Positions 8,538 to 18,119 are shown, counted from the first letter of the stretch. The stretch: 64,000 bases of DNA from Lysobacter sp. S4-A87 (GCF_022637455.1 NZ_CP093341.1:3100001-3164000), one strand, 5' to 3'. Numbers and translations: made by a program. The notes: generated by a model not told the origin, from the sequence alone.

Positions 8538-10082
8538 ATGAGCGGAACCGCTATACCTACGCCCGGCCAGGCCGCACCGATTCCAGAGTTCAAGCAGACC
8601 TTGGGGCACCCCAAGCCGCTGTGGATGCTCTTCATGACGGAGTTCTGGGAGCGCTTCGCGTTCTACGGCATCCGCTGGGCCCTGGTTCTGTACATCGTTG
8701 CCCAGTTCCATGGTGGCGATGCCGCGGGCGAGGCTCCGGCCAACCGCGTCTACGGCGCCTACCTGGCGCTGGTGTATGCCGCGGCCATCTTCGGCGGCTA
8801 CATCGCCGACCGGGTCCTGGGCTACCAGCGGTCGATCCTGCTCGGCGCGGTGATCATGGCCGCCGGCCTTTTCATGATCGCCCTGCCTAACGAGGCCATC
8901 TTCAAGCTCGGCCTGGCCACGATCGTGGTCGGCAACGGCCTGTTCAAGCCGAACATCTCGACGATGGTGGGCAAGCTCTACAGCCCCACCGACGAACGCC
9001 GCGACTCGGGCTTCACCATCTTCTACATGGGCATCAACCTGGGCGCGATGCTGGCCCCGCTGCTGACCCAGTACCTGGCGCGCAAGATCTTCGGCACCGA
9101 CTCCATGCCGGCCTACAAGGTCGTGTTCATGGCGGCCGGCGTGGGCATGCTGATCAGCCTGGTGTGGTTCTGGTTTGGCCGCCGCGGCCTGGAAGGCATC
9201 GGCCGTCCGCCGCTGGATGGCGAGGACAAGCGCAAGGTGCTGTACGTGCTGATCGGCGCGCTGTTCGCCATTCCGGTCGTGTACTTCCTGCTGGCCATGG
9301 GCGCAGGCGCGCTGCAGGGCGTGCTGACGGTGATGTTCCTGGCGCTGTGCGGCATGTTGCTGGTCGAGGCCTTCCGTGAAGGCGCCGTCCAGCGCGACCG
9401 CTGCATCGCGATGCTGATCATCTTCACCTTCAACATCCTGTTCTGGATGTTCTTCGAGCAGGCGGGCAGCTCCTTCACCTTCCTCGCCGACAAGATCGTC
9501 GACCGCGACATCTTCGGCGGTGGCCTGGCCGACCTCGTCTACTCGATGAGCGGCGAACGCGTGTTCCCGACCGCCTGGTTCCAGAGTGTCAACTCGGTGG
9601 CGATCATCACCATGGCACCGCTGATCGCCTGGGGCTGGGTCAAGCTGGGCCGCGCCAATCCGTCGATCCCGCGCAAGTTCGGCCTGGGCCTGATCTTCAA
9701 CGGCCTGGCCTTCCTGCTGCTGATGTTCGCGCTGTCGAAGCTGGTGACGGCCGCCGGCCTGATCCCGTTCTGGACGCTGTTCGCGGTGTACTGGATCCAG
9801 TCGATCGGTGAGCTGTGCCTGTCGCCGATCGGCCTGTCGATGGTGACCAAGCTGGCACCGCTGCGCCTGGTCGGCTTCGGCATGGGCGGCTGGTTCCTCT
9901 CCACCGGCATCGGCAACAACCTGTCGGGCATCTTCGCCGGCCACGTCAGTGGCGAAGGCGGCATGACCACGGCTTCGGCACTGAGCGGCTACACCTTCGG
10001 CTTCTGGGCCCTGGTCGGCGCCGGCGTGCTGTTGTTCCTGATCGCACCGCTGGTGCAGAAGCTGATGCACGGCGTGAAGTGA
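8538..10082 (+). CDS. POT/PTR2-family proton-coupled peptide transporter
   Basis: Inner-membrane proton-driven uptake of di- and tripeptides; 514 aa with at least 12 hydrophobic segments. The family's first-helix signature ExxERFxYY is present as EFWERFAFYGIRWAL, with GGYIADRVLGYQRSILLGA and the PTR2 segment LFKPNISTMVGKLYSPTDERRDSGFTIFYMGINLGAML. It has its own leader with a tandem repeat and is followed by a UUCG hairpin at 10167-10196, suggesting a monocistronic unit. Confidence 0.93.
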   Translation: MSGTAIPTPGQAAPIPEFKQTLGHPKPLWMLFMTEFWERFAFYGIRWALVLYIVAQFHGGDAAGEAPANRVYGAYLALVYAAAIFGGYIADRVLGYQRSILLGAVIMAAGLFMIALPNEAIFKLGLATIVVGNGLFKPNISTMVGKLYSPTDERRDSGFTIFYMGINLGAMLAPLLTQYLARKIFGTDSMPAYKVVFMAAGVGMLISLVWFWFGRRGLEGIGRPPLDGEDKRKVLYVLIGALFAIPVVYFLLAMGAGALQGVLTVMFLALCGMLLVEAFREGAVQRDRCIAMLIIFTFNILFWMFFEQAGSSFTFLADKIVDRDIFGGGLADLVYSMSGERVFPTAWFQSVNSVAIITMAPLIAWGWVKLGRANPSIPRKFGLGLIFNGLAFLLLMFALSKLVTAAGLIPFWTLFAVYWIQSIGELCLSPIGLSMVTKLAPLRLVGFGMGGWFLSTGIGNNLSGIFAGHVSGEGGMTTASALSGYTFGFWALVGAGVLLFLIAPLVQKLMHGVK

Positions 10083-10125
10083 CGCATCGGCCGGTCCGCG
10101 CGACGCGCGGACCGCTTTGCCGATG

Positions 10126-10152
10126 CGTCATCCCGGCGAAAGCCGGGAACCA
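10126..10152. repeat. REP-like element, family B (GTCATCCCGGCGAAAGCCGGG)
   Basis: CCCGGC-GAAA-GCCGGG hairpin preceded by CGTCAT and followed by AACCA. Related copies occur at 27718-27752, 21171-21195 and 51581-51613, and inverted at 10226-10250. All are intergenic, as expected of REP sequences in this family. Confidence 0.65.
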
Positions 10153-10166
10153 TCTTGGCCTTGCCC

Positions 10167-10196
10167 GACAACGGCGACCTTCGGGTCGCCGTTGTC
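10167..10196 (+). terminator. UUCG-capped terminator hairpin after POT gene
   Basis: A perfect 13-bp stem (GACAACGGCGACC / GGTCGCCGTTGTC) closed by a C(TTCG)G tetraloop, followed by GTTTCC. It lies 85 bases beyond the transporter stop. The stem is very stable; the T-run is short, so termination efficiency is uncertain. Confidence 0.65.
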
Positions 10197-10225
10197 GTTT
10201 CCGGGGGGCAGGCAACGTCCATGGC

Positions 10226-10250
10226 TTGCCGCCTTCGCGGCAATGACGAT
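10226..10250. repeat. REP-like element, family B, inverted copy
   Basis: TTGCCGC-CTTC-GCGGCAA (10226-10243) followed by TGACGAT is the reverse-complement form of the GTCATTGCCGCG-type repeat seen elsewhere in the window. Confidence 0.55.
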
Positions 10251-10322
10251 GTGTCCCCCCATGACGGCCCATTGAGCTCCATCCGCGTAAGGTATCGGCC
10301 TTCGCTCCGCCGGATCCCCGAC

Positions 10323-11831
10323 ATGCCGCAGCCGTCCCCGCTGACCCGCGCCGAAAGCAGCGACTACACCTACACCTCGCGCCACGCCGACGTGATGGCG
10401 TTCATCGACGAGCTGGCGGCACGCAACGATCCGCGCCTGCGCATCAGCGACTTCGGCCAGACCCCGGAAGGGCGCACGCTGCCACTGCTGGTGCTGTCGG
10501 CAAGCGGCGTCGACTCTCCGGAGCAGGCGCGCCAGCTCGGCCTGCCGGTGGTGCTGGTGATGTGCGGCATCCACGCCGGCGAAGTCGAGGGCAAGGAGGC
10601 CGGCCTGATGTACGTGCGCGACCTGCTCGATGGCGCGCACGGGGACGTGCTCTCGCGGCTGACCCTGCTGCTGGTGCCGCTGTTCAACGCCGACGGCAAC
10701 GAGCGAATCGACCCGGAGAACCGGCGCCTGGACATCGCCCACTTCACCGGCCAGCTCGGTCCGGATACCGGCGTGGGCACGCGCGTCAACGCCGCGGGCA
10801 TCAACCTCAATCGAGACTACATGCGCCAGCAGGCACCGGAGATGCGCCTGCTGCAGACGCGGGTGATGCACCGGTGGAACCCGCACCTGAGCATCGACTG
10901 CCACGCCACCAACGGTTCGATCCACCGTTTCGACCTGACCTACGACATCCCGCACACCGCCCTGAGCGGACGCAGCGAACCGGTCGACTACATGCGCGAG
11001 CAGCTGCTGCCGGCGGTGACCGCGGCGGTGAAGGAGCGCGACGGCCGCGACACGTTCTATTACGGCAACTTCCTGCGCGACGAAGGCGGCGAGGGCAGCG
11101 GCTGGATCACCTACACCCACCATCCGCGCTTCGGCGGCAACTACCGTGGCCTGTGCAACCGCCTCGACCTGTTGCTGGAGACCTACGCCTACATCAGCTT
11201 CGAGCAGCGCGTGCTCACCACCTATGCGTTCATCCGCGAAACGCTCGCCTACGTCGGTGAGCACGGCGCGCAGATCGTCGAGCTGCTGGCCAACTGCGAG
11301 ATGCCGCCGGACGACATCGCGGTGAGCTACCGGCTGGAGCCATTCGACAACCTCGAGGTCGAAGTGCTGACACGCCAGCCCTACGTGCTCGAAGGCGATC
11401 CCATCGCGGTCAAGGTGCCCTACATCGGCCGTTTCGTCGGTGAGCACGTGGTGCAGCGCCCGCTGGCGTACGCGGTACCGGAAGACGTTGCCGCGCGCCT
11501 GGAGGGCCATGGCCTGGTGGTCGAGCGGCCGCCGGCGCCGCCACAGCTCGATGCCGAGATCGCCACGATCACGGCGCACGGTTCATCGGCGGGGCGCGAG
11601 ATTCTCGAAGCCGACGAAGTGCCTGTGCTGGAGGCGGAGTACCGGCGCGAGCGACGCGAATTGCCGCGGGGCTGGGCCCTGGTGCGCACCGAGCAGCAGC
11701 GCGGAGCGGTCGCGGTCTACCTGTGCGAGGCCGGCAGCGATGATGGCCTGCTGGCCTGCCAGTGGATCCAGGCCCCGGACGTCGGCAGCGAGTTTCCGGC
11801 CTGGCGCGTGCGCGCTATCGAGCATGCGTGA
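10323..11831 (+). CDS. M14-family zinc carboxypeptidase-like metallopeptidase
   Basis: A 502-aa protein with the carboxypeptidase A fold. Zinc ligands are visible as the HxxE of GIHAGEVEGKEAG and the later His of HLSIDCHATNGS, with NADGNERIDPENR and INLNRDYMR between them. A glutamate in LLETYAYISFEQRV may be the general base. A C-terminal beta-rich domain of about 150 residues follows. No signal peptide starts at ATG 10323, so it is probably cytoplasmic; upstream in-frame starts run through repeat sequence and are rejected. Substrate unknown. Confidence 0.85.
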   Translation: MPQPSPLTRAESSDYTYTSRHADVMAFIDELAARNDPRLRISDFGQTPEGRTLPLLVLSASGVDSPEQARQLGLPVVLVMCGIHAGEVEGKEAGLMYVRDLLDGAHGDVLSRLTLLLVPLFNADGNERIDPENRRLDIAHFTGQLGPDTGVGTRVNAAGINLNRDYMRQQAPEMRLLQTRVMHRWNPHLSIDCHATNGSIHRFDLTYDIPHTALSGRSEPVDYMREQLLPAVTAAVKERDGRDTFYYGNFLRDEGGEGSGWITYTHHPRFGGNYRGLCNRLDLLLETYAYISFEQRVLTTYAFIRETLAYVGEHGAQIVELLANCEMPPDDIAVSYRLEPFDNLEVEVLTRQPYVLEGDPIAVKVPYIGRFVGEHVVQRPLAYAVPEDVAARLEGHGLVVERPPAPPQLDAEIATITAHGSSAGREILEADEVPVLEAEYRRERRELPRGWALVRTEQQRGAVAVYLCEAGSDDGLLACQWIQAPDVGSEFPAWRVRAIEHA

Positions 11832-11868
11832 CTGCAGACGCGTGACCGGAGAAGCGTGACCGCCGCGA

Positions 11869-13200
11869 TCACGACTCCAGCGTGGTGTCGAGCAGGCCGT
11901 AGCGGCGGTTGAATGCACCCAGTGCGTGGATGACCGCCGCCATCGCTTCCTGCTCGATCGCGCTGAGATACGGATTCCACAGATCAAAGATCAGCACCAC
12001 GCGCGTGTGCTCGCTGGCGTTCCAGGCCTCGTGGACGAACGAGTCGTCGAAGACCAGGCATTGCCCTTCGTGCCAGGGGCGCGACTCGCGGGCGACTGCC
12101 AGCGCGCCGCAGTCGGACGGCACCAGCAGCGGCAGGTGAACGGTCAGGCGTCCATTGATGACGCCGGTGTGCGGGGTGATGTGCGCCCCCGGACGCAACA
12201 CCGAGTACATGGCTTCGGGGCCGTGGTCGGGCACGCGGTGCAAGGGCAGCGCATCGAGTGCGGCGGCGGTGACCGGGCAGCGCCTGCAGTGCTCTTCGAT
12301 GCGTTCGCCGTGCCGGTGGAAGTGGTAGGCGCTCCATTTCAGCGAGCGGTTGAGCTCACCCATGAACAACGCGCCGGGCGCATCGTCGGGCATGTCCACG
12401 TACGGCCGCAGTTCGGTTTCCTCGGTCAGCACCGCCAGCATCTCGGCGCGGATCTGGTCGGTCTTGTCCTCGATCGCGGACAGGAACGGGAACTGCTCAC
12501 GCTCGAACCACGGCAGGTCCGGAAGGCCGGGGACGAACAAGAAAGTAGGACGCTGCAGCGGGTGCGGCGGCGGCTGCGGATTGGCCGAGAAGAACTGCTC
12601 GAACGCGCGATGGATCCGCCTGAGCTCGCCGCGGCCGCAACGCGAACGCAGTTCCTGCAGGATCGAGGTGACGATGCGGGCACGTTCCTGCTGCGTCGCC
12701 GCGTTGGCTTCCAGCAGCTGCTGGTGGGTGTCGGCTGCCAGCCGCTCCGGGTGTCGCAAGTAGCCCTGGCGCTCGGCCTCGCCCAGGGCACGCACCCGCA
12801 GGCCCAGCGCGGCATCGGCATTGCCGACCTGCGCCTCCGCGCTTCCCAGCCACAGCTGCGCAGGCACCGACCCGGGTTGCAGCCGCAGCGCCGTCGACAG
12901 CTCATTCCTGGCTTCGCCGGGACGGCCGCTGGCGGACAGGGCCGCGCCCAGGTCGAAGCGCAGCTGCGCCGATTGCGGATGGTGGCGCACGCCCTGTCCG
13001 GCCCACCGGCAAGCGCCTGCGCCATCACCGCGCAGGCGCGCCTGGCAGGACAGGAAGCTCAACGTCGCGGCATGGTCCGGCAACGCGGTGACGATCCGCT
13101 CGCCCAGCTGTTCGGCCTGGGCGAGGTCGCCCCTGGATCGCGCGGTGGCGAACAGCTCCAGCAGTTCGACAGGCGGGACGGAGGCGATCGGGGTGGTCAT
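11869..13200 (-). CDS. TPR protein with aspartyl/asparaginyl beta-hydroxylase domain
   Basis: 443 aa. The N-terminal third is TPR-like (repeats such as AQLRFDLGAALSASGRPGEARNELSTAL). The C-terminal half is an aspartyl/asparaginyl beta-hydroxylase domain using Fe(II) and 2-oxoglutarate. The facial-triad region reads RPGAHITPHTGVINGRLTVHLPLL, with the distal His in VFDDSFVHEAWN and a 2OG-binding Arg in HTRVVLIFDLW. Similar proteins are common in Xanthomonadaceae; the substrate is not known. It ends 38 bases from the convergent M14 gene stop. Confidence 0.85.
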   Translation of the reverse strand: MTTPIASVPPVELLELFATARSRGDLAQAEQLGERIVTALPDHAATLSFLSCQARLRGDGAGACRWAGQGVRHHPQSAQLRFDLGAALSASGRPGEARNELSTALRLQPGSVPAQLWLGSAEAQVGNADAALGLRVRALGEAERQGYLRHPERLAADTHQQLLEANAATQQERARIVTSILQELRSRCGRGELRRIHRAFEQFFSANPQPPPHPLQRPTFLFVPGLPDLPWFEREQFPFLSAIEDKTDQIRAEMLAVLTEETELRPYVDMPDDAPGALFMGELNRSLKWSAYHFHRHGERIEEHCRRCPVTAAALDALPLHRVPDHGPEAMYSVLRPGAHITPHTGVINGRLTVHLPLLVPSDCGALAVARESRPWHEGQCLVFDDSFVHEAWNASEHTRVVLIFDLWNPYLSAIEQEAMAAVIHALGAFNRRYGLLDTTLES

Positions 13201-13220
13201 GGATTGGAAATGGCGCGACG

Positions 13221-13751
13221 TCAGTAGGACGAGCTCGACTCGGCGCGAAGCTCCAGTTCATCCAGGCGGTCCAGCAGCCGGAACAGCAATGCGCGTTCGG
13301 CGTCGTCGAACCCGCCCAGCAGGCGCCGCTCGAATTCCAGCGCCAGCGGTGCGACTTCATCGTAGATCCCGTAGCCGGCTTCCGACAGGCGCAGCACCGA
13401 GCGGCGACGGTCGTCGCCGTGGATCTCGCGCTGCAGGCGGCCGGCTTCGAGCAGGCGGGCGACGGCGCGGCTGACGGCGACCTTGTCCATCGCCGTGCGC
13501 TGGGCGACCTCGTTGGCCGACAGGTCCGGGTAGCGGCCGAGTACGGCCATGACCCGCCACTCGGTGATGCTCAGGGCGAACCGCTCGGTGTAGATCCGCG
13601 CGATCGTGCCGCTGACGCGGTTGCTGAGCACCGACAGGCGATAGGGCAGGAAGTGCTCGAGATCGAGCTGGGCGTGGTCCGGGCCTGTCTGGGTGGGGCG
13701 GGCCTGTCCTGGGCGCGGCTGACCGGGAGTGGGGTCGTTCATTTGCTGCAA
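13221..13751 (-). CDS. MarR-family transcriptional regulator, divergent from hpd
   Basis: 176 aa with a winged helix: ITEWRVMAVLGRYPDLSANEVAQRTAMDKVAVSRAVARLLEAGRL then REIHGDDRRRSVLRLSEAGYGIYD (the wing). It is transcribed away from hpd-hmgA. The palindrome GTTTCAATTGAAAC lies 16 bases upstream of its start and inside the hpd promoter. MarR proteins bind such palindromes as dimers and release them on binding aromatic ligands. The inference is that it represses hpd and itself, and probably the distant fumarylacetoacetase gene. The C-terminus ends in a Ser-rich tail. Confidence 0.85.
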   Translation of the reverse strand: MQQMNDPTPGQPRPGQARPTQTGPDHAQLDLEHFLPYRLSVLSNRVSGTIARIYTERFALSITEWRVMAVLGRYPDLSANEVAQRTAMDKVAVSRAVARLLEAGRLQREIHGDDRRRSVLRLSEAGYGIYDEVAPLALEFERRLLGGFDDAERALLFRLLDRLDELELRAESSSSY

Positions 13752-13757
13752 AGGGCC

Positions 13758-13786
13758 TTGATTATGGTTTCAATTGAAACTATAAC
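13758..13786 (+). promoter_or_regulatory. hpd promoter
   Basis: TTGATT (13758-13763), a 17-base spacer, then TATAAC (13781-13786): a good sigma-70-type match in a GC-rich genome. The MarR-type palindrome fills the spacer, so a bound repressor would block RNA polymerase directly. The hpd ATG is at 13845. Confidence 0.7.
13767..13780. promoter_or_regulatory. Predicted MarR operator GTTTCAATTGAAAC
   Basis: A perfect 14-bp AT-rich palindrome within the spacer of the hpd promoter and 16 bases upstream of the divergent MarR start. A copy with one mismatch (GTTACAATTGAAAC) sits at 54746-54759 before the fumarylacetoacetase gene. Confidence 0.75.
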
Positions 13787-13844
13787 GGCCTCTTCTGATC
13801 CAGGCCGTCCCCAGCGGGCGTCGCCGCTACCTGAGAACAATGCC

Positions 13845-14939
13845 ATGAATGTGCAGCCCAACCTCGGCATGCAAGTCACCACGTTCGAAAATCCGCTCGG
13901 CATCGATGGCTTCGAGTTCGTCGAGTTCGCCGCCCCGGCCGGCCAGGGCGAGCTCCTGCACGACTATTTCCGCAAGCTCGGCTTCAGCGCCGTGCTGCAC
14001 CACAAGACCCGCCCGATCACCGTCTACCGCCAGGGCGGGGTGAACTTCCTGGTCAACGAAGACCCGGACAGCTTTGCCGCCGAGTTCGCCGCCAAGCACG
14101 GCCCCAGCGCCTGCGGTTTCGCGATCCGCTTCCGGAAGCCGGCCAACGAGGTGTTCACCACGGTCGTCGGCAACGGCGGCGAGGCGATCACCGACAAGGC
14201 CGACAGCCGCGCCGTCGACGCGCCGGTGGTCAAGGGCATCGGCGACTGCATGCTGTACCTGGTCGACCGCTACGGCAGCGCCGGTTCGATCTACGACGGC
14301 GACTACCTGCCGGTGCAGGGCGCCGACCAGGACCCGAAGGGGTTCGGCCTGACCTTCATCGACCACCTGACCCACAACCTGTACTTCGGCAACATGCAGC
14401 AGTGGTCGGACTACTACGAGCGCCTGTTCAACTTCCGCGAGATCCGCTACTTCGACATCAAGGGCGCCAAGACCGGCCTGGTGTCGAAGGCGATGACCGC
14501 GCCGGACGGCATCGTCCGCATCCCGCTCAACGAGTCGTCGGATCCGAAGTCGCAGATCAACGAATACCTCGACGCCTACAAGGGCGAGGGCATCCAGCAC
14601 ATCGCCTGCTTCACCGACAACATCTACGACACGGTCGAAGCGATGCGCGAACAGGGCGTGGCGTTCCTCGATACGCCTGAGACCTACTTCGACGTGATCG
14701 ACAAGCGCGTGCCCAACCACGGCGAGGACGTGCCGCGCCTGGCGCGCAACAAGATCCTGATCGACGCCGACCCGGAAACCCACCAGCGCAAGCTGCTGCA
14801 GATCTTCACCCAGAACGCGATCGGGCCGATCTTCTTCGAGATCATCCAGCGCAAGGGCAACGAAGGCTTCGGCGAAGGCAACTTCCAGGCGTTGTTCGAG
14901 AGCATCGAACGCGACCAGATGCGTCGCGGCGTGCTGTAA
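13845..14939 (+). CDS. hpd: 4-Hydroxyphenylpyruvate dioxygenase
   Basis: Converts 4-hydroxyphenylpyruvate to homogentisate (tyrosine catabolism; also pyomelanin precursor); 364 aa. It has two VOC-type domains. The Fe(II) ligands are placed at His174 (FIDHLTHN), His252 (GIQHIACF) and Glu332 (FFEIIQRKG), with the spacing expected of the family. Start ATG 13845 gives the usual length; the longer open frame upstream overlaps the promoter. Followed 75 bases later by hmgA, with a repeat in between; likely one operon. Confidence 0.97.
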   Translation: MNVQPNLGMQVTTFENPLGIDGFEFVEFAAPAGQGELLHDYFRKLGFSAVLHHKTRPITVYRQGGVNFLVNEDPDSFAAEFAAKHGPSACGFAIRFRKPANEVFTTVVGNGGEAITDKADSRAVDAPVVKGIGDCMLYLVDRYGSAGSIYDGDYLPVQGADQDPKGFGLTFIDHLTHNLYFGNMQQWSDYYERLFNFREIRYFDIKGAKTGLVSKAMTAPDGIVRIPLNESSDPKSQINEYLDAYKGEGIQHIACFTDNIYDTVEAMREQGVAFLDTPETYFDVIDKRVPNHGEDVPRLARNKILIDADPETHQRKLLQIFTQNAIGPIFFEIIQRKGNEGFGEGNFQALFESIERDQMRRGVL

Positions 14940-14955
14940 GGTCTGCTTCAGTCGA

Positions 14956-14994
14956 GCCCTCACCCAACCCCTCTGCCGCAAGCGGGAGAGGGGC
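14956..14994. repeat. Intergenic repeat, family C (CCTCTCCC/GGGAGAGG type)
   Basis: CCCTCACCC, then an inverted pair around CTCTGCCGCAAGCGGGAG. The same family in opposite orientation is at 23655-23693. It lies between hpd and hmgA and could fold in the mRNA. Confidence 0.6.
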
Positions 14995-15014
14995 TTAAAC
15001 AAAGCGATGCCTGC

Positions 15015-16310
15015 ATGACCATCCGCAGCAACGGCTACCAATCCGGTTTCGGCAACGAGTTCGCCAGCGAGGCCGTCGCCGGCTCGCTGCCGCAGGGGCG
15101 CAATTCGCCGCAGCGTGTGGCGCACGGTCTCTACGCCGAGCAGCTGTCGGGCACGGCATTCACCGCGCCGCGCCACGCCAACCGGCGCAGCTGGCTGTAC
15201 CGGATCCTTCCGGCGGCCATGCACGGCACGTTTGCGCCGTACCGGCAGCCGCGCTTCCACAACGACTTCGGCGATGGCCCGGTGCCGCCGGACCAGCTGC
15301 GCTGGAATCCGTTGCCGATGCCGAAGCAGGCGGTGGACTTCGTCGACGGCCTGTACACGATGGCCGGCAACGGCTCGCCGGCCGGGCAGCACGGCGTCGG
15401 CATCCATCTGTACGCCGCCAATCGCGACATGCACGGCCGCTACTTCTACGACGCCGACGGCGAGCTGCTGATCGTGCCGCAGCAGGGCCGGCTGCATATC
15501 GCCACCGAGATGGGCGTGCTCGACATCGAACCGCAGCAGATCGCGGTGATCCCGCGCGGCGTGCGTTTCGCGGTGTCGCTGCCCGACGGAGAAGCACGCG
15601 GCTACGTCTGCGAGAACTTCGGCGCGATGCTGCAGTTGCCCGACCTGGGTCCGATCGGCAGCAACGGCCTGGCCAACTCGCGCGACTTCCAGACTCCGCA
15701 CGCCGCCTACGAAGACGTTGATGGCGATTTCGAACTGATCGCCAAGTTCCAGGGCCACCTGTGGCGTGCCGACATCGGCCATTCGCCGCTGGACGTGGTG
15801 GCATGGCATGGCAACTACGCGCCCTGCCAGTACGACCTGCGCCGCTTCAACGCCATCGGTTCGATCAGTTACGACCATCCCGATCCGAGCATCTTCCTGG
15901 TGCTGCATTCGCCCAGCGATACACCCGGGACCAGCAACCTGGACTTCGTGATCTTCCCGCCGCGCTGGCTGGTGGCGCAGGACACGTTCCGTCCACCGTG
16001 GTTCCACCGCAACATCGCCAGCGAGTTCATGGGCCTGGTGCACGGAGCCTACGACGCCAAGGCCGAAGGCTTCTCTCCGGGCGGTGCCTCGCTGCACAAC
16101 TCGATGAGCGGACACGGGCCGGATGCGGCCACGTTCGAGAAGGCCAGCGCCGCCGACCTCGCCAGGCCGGATGTGATCGCCGACACAATGGCGTTCATGT
16201 TCGAGACCCGCGCGGTGATCCGGCCGACATTGCAGGCACTGGAAGCCGCGCACCGCCAGCGCGATTACCAGGCGTGCTGGGCAGGGCTGAAGAAGCACTT
16301 CAGCGCGTAA
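15015..16310 (+). CDS. hmgA: Homogentisate 1,2-dioxygenase
   Basis: Fe(II) dioxygenase opening homogentisate to 4-maleylacetoacetate; 431 aa, normal length. Family signatures: [26 protein letters not shown] at the N-terminus; the metal-site region [30 protein letters not shown]; and [15 protein letters not shown] near the C-terminus. It acts directly after hpd and directly before the isomerase and hydrolase encoded at 54.8-56.5 kb. Confidence 0.97.
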   Translation: MTIRSNGYQSGFGNEFASEAVAGSLPQGRNSPQRVAHGLYAEQLSGTAFTAPRHANRRSWLYRILPAAMHGTFAPYRQPRFHNDFGDGPVPPDQLRWNPLPMPKQAVDFVDGLYTMAGNGSPAGQHGVGIHLYAANRDMHGRYFYDADGELLIVPQQGRLHIATEMGVLDIEPQQIAVIPRGVRFAVSLPDGEARGYVCENFGAMLQLPDLGPIGSNGLANSRDFQTPHAAYEDVDGDFELIAKFQGHLWRADIGHSPLDVVAWHGNYAPCQYDLRRFNAIGSISYDHPDPSIFLVLHSPSDTPGTSNLDFVIFPPRWLVAQDTFRPPWFHRNIASEFMGLVHGAYDAKAEGFSPGGASLHNSMSGHGPDAATFEKASAADLARPDVIADTMAFMFETRAVIRPTLQALEAAHRQRDYQACWAGLKKHFSA

Positions 16311-16405
16311 TGACCACCTCCGCCTGCGCTGCGCATCTATGCGCTGCGTTCACGGCGGCGGGGTAGTCTGCCCCACTTGCCTTGTGTGCTTGCGGAGCAG
16401 TGTCG

Positions 16406-17005
16406 GTGAAATGGCTGTTGTCCCTGGCGGTGGTGGGCCTTTCGGCTTGCAGCGAGCGTGCGGTCGAAACGCCCGCACCATCGACAGCAGCGGGCGCGCC
16501 GGCACCCACCCGCGAAGTCGTCGCCCCGGCCCGGGGCGCGATGCCGGCACCGGGCACGATTGGATTTGCCGGTTTCGGCCCGGCGCCGTTCGGCGCCAGC
16601 GACGAGCAGGTGCGGATGGCGTGGGGCTCGGACCTGGGCGATGAACGGCCCGAGCAACCGGGCGGCTGCTATTACCTGTTGCCGCAAGCGCGCAGTGCAA
16701 ACGGTTACCGGATCGGTTTCATGATGGAACAGGACCGCTTGGCGCGCGTGGATGTCGATGCTGTCGACATCGAGGCGCCCGGCGGTGGCAAGGTCGGAAT
16801 GAGCGCCCAGGACATCGACCGGCTCTACGCCGGTCGCGTCAGCAGGCAACCGCACAAGTACGTCGACGGTGGCCAGTACCTGCGCATCGTCGATGCCGGT
16901 GGCGGCCCCGGGGTACTGCTCTTCGAGACCGATGCCAAGGGTGTGGTGAGCTCCTGGCGCATCGGTGTGCCGCCCCAGGTCGATTACGTGGAAGGCTGTT
17001 CCTGA
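16406..17005 (+). CDS. Predicted lipoprotein of unknown function
   Basis: A 199-aa protein starting at GTG 16406 with a short signal peptide VKWLLSLAVVGLSAC, where LSAC is a lipobox, so it is probably anchored in the envelope. A Pro/Ala-rich linker (about 22-50) precedes a soluble domain with GFAGFGPAPFGASDEQVRMAWGSDL and GGCYYLLP, resembling small periplasmic proteins seen as 'hypothetical' in this family. No catalytic motif is recognised. An in-frame ATG at 16382 would put Cys residues before the signal and is less likely. Confidence 0.7.
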   Translation: MKWLLSLAVVGLSACSERAVETPAPSTAAGAPAPTREVVAPARGAMPAPGTIGFAGFGPAPFGASDEQVRMAWGSDLGDERPEQPGGCYYLLPQARSANGYRIGFMMEQDRLARVDVDAVDIEAPGGGKVGMSAQDIDRLYAGRVSRQPHKYVDGGQYLRIVDAGGGPGVLLFETDAKGVVSSWRIGVPPQVDYVEGCS

Positions 17006-17085
17006 GACGCGTTGCTGGACGCGAGCAGGCCCGGTAGGCATAGAATCGCCGGTCGAGTCGTGTTGACACCGGGGGGATGATCGCG

Positions 17086-18042
17086 ATGTTTGAAGCCATG
17101 GGCTGGTTCGTACTGGGATTGGTGCTGCTGGCACTGGGTGGCGATTCGATCGTCAAGGGTGCTTCCGGCCTGGCCCAGCGCATTGGCGCATCGCCATTCG
17201 TCGCCGGCCTGGTGCTGGTGGCATTCGGTACCTCCTTGCCCGAGCTGGCGGTCAACCTGCAGGCGATCGCGCGCGGACAGCCGGCGCTGGCGCTGGGCAA
17301 CGCCGTCGGCAGCAACGTGGCCAACTTCGGCCTCACGCTGGGTGCCGCAGCGCTGGTGGCACCGGTGGTGCTGCGCTGGCGCGCGCTGGCACCGCTGCTG
17401 CTGATGCTGCTCGCCGGCACGCTGGCTGTCGTGCTGATGGGCCTGGACGGCGTTCTGTCGCGCGTCGATGGCCTGATCCTGATCGTTGCCTTCGTGGCGG
17501 TGCTGGCGTTTGCCGCGGCGCGCACGCGCCGGGAAGCGCCCGAGCTGCAGGATGCGATCGCCGCGTTCGCGCGCACCAGCAGCGACCTGTGGCTGAACCT
17601 GCTGCGCTTCGTCATTGCCTCGGTGCTGCTGTACTTCGGATCCAAGCTGGTCGTGGGCAGTGCGCCGACGATCGGCGAAGGCCTGGGCATGGCGTCGCTG
17701 CTGACCGGCCTGCTGCCGGTGGCTATCGGCACGGCGCTGCCTGAAGTCGCCGCCGCCATTTCGGCCGCACGACGCGGCCAGGGCGACATCGTCGCCGGCC
17801 ACGTGATCGGCGCCAGCCTGTTCAATCTGCTCGTCGTGATGGGTGGCATGGCCCTCATCGACGGCTCGCTCGCATTGCCCGAGTCGTTCGTCCGCTTCGA
17901 GCTGCCTGCCGCCGGCGTGTTCGCGCTGATGCTCTACCCGATGCTGCGCGGCGACCTGCGCGTGAGCAAGAACGAAGGCGCGGCGCTGATGGTCGCCTTC
18001 CTGGCCTGGGTGGCGTTCGAGCTGCTGGTCATGCGGGGCTGA
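17086..18042 (+). CDS. CaCA-family calcium/sodium antiporter
   Basis: Inner-membrane cation exchanger of the YrbG type, about 320 aa with roughly ten membrane segments in two homologous halves. The alpha repeats are visible: GTSLPELAVNLQAIARGQPALALGNAVGSNVANFGL, and GTALPEVAAAISAARRGQGDIVAGHVIGASLFNLLVV with the ion-binding acidic residues. Start ATG 17086 is preceded by GGGGGG nine bases upstream; the ATG at 17077 abuts that run and is less likely. Confidence 0.9.
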   Translation: MFEAMGWFVLGLVLLALGGDSIVKGASGLAQRIGASPFVAGLVLVAFGTSLPELAVNLQAIARGQPALALGNAVGSNVANFGLTLGAAALVAPVVLRWRALAPLLLMLLAGTLAVVLMGLDGVLSRVDGLILIVAFVAVLAFAAARTRREAPELQDAIAAFARTSSDLWLNLLRFVIASVLLYFGSKLVVGSAPTIGEGLGMASLLTGLLPVAIGTALPEVAAAISAARRGQGDIVAGHVIGASLFNLLVVMGGMALIDGSLALPESFVRFELPAAGVFALMLYPMLRGDLRVSKNEGAALMVAFLAWVAFELLVMRG

Positions 18043-18107
18043 TCCAGGCAAGCCTGGCCGAGACAGGCCAGGCCCATGCGCCTGACGGGCCATGCACCCG
18101 CGGTCGT

Positions 18108-18113
18108 TATACT
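18108..18113 (+). promoter_or_regulatory. Putative -10 box for a leaderless nhaA mRNA
   Basis: TATACT ends six bases before the nhaA ATG (18120), the distance at which transcription would start on the A of ATG. No ribosome-binding site is present between them. This suggests, but does not prove, a leaderless transcript. Confidence 0.4.
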
Positions 18114-18119
18114 GCCGCG

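Noticed and set aside
13827-16298. Open frame of 823 codons on the minus strand across hpd and hmgA
   Set aside because: It is the antisense shadow of two clear enzymes in a GC-rich genome; no family features or ribosome site.
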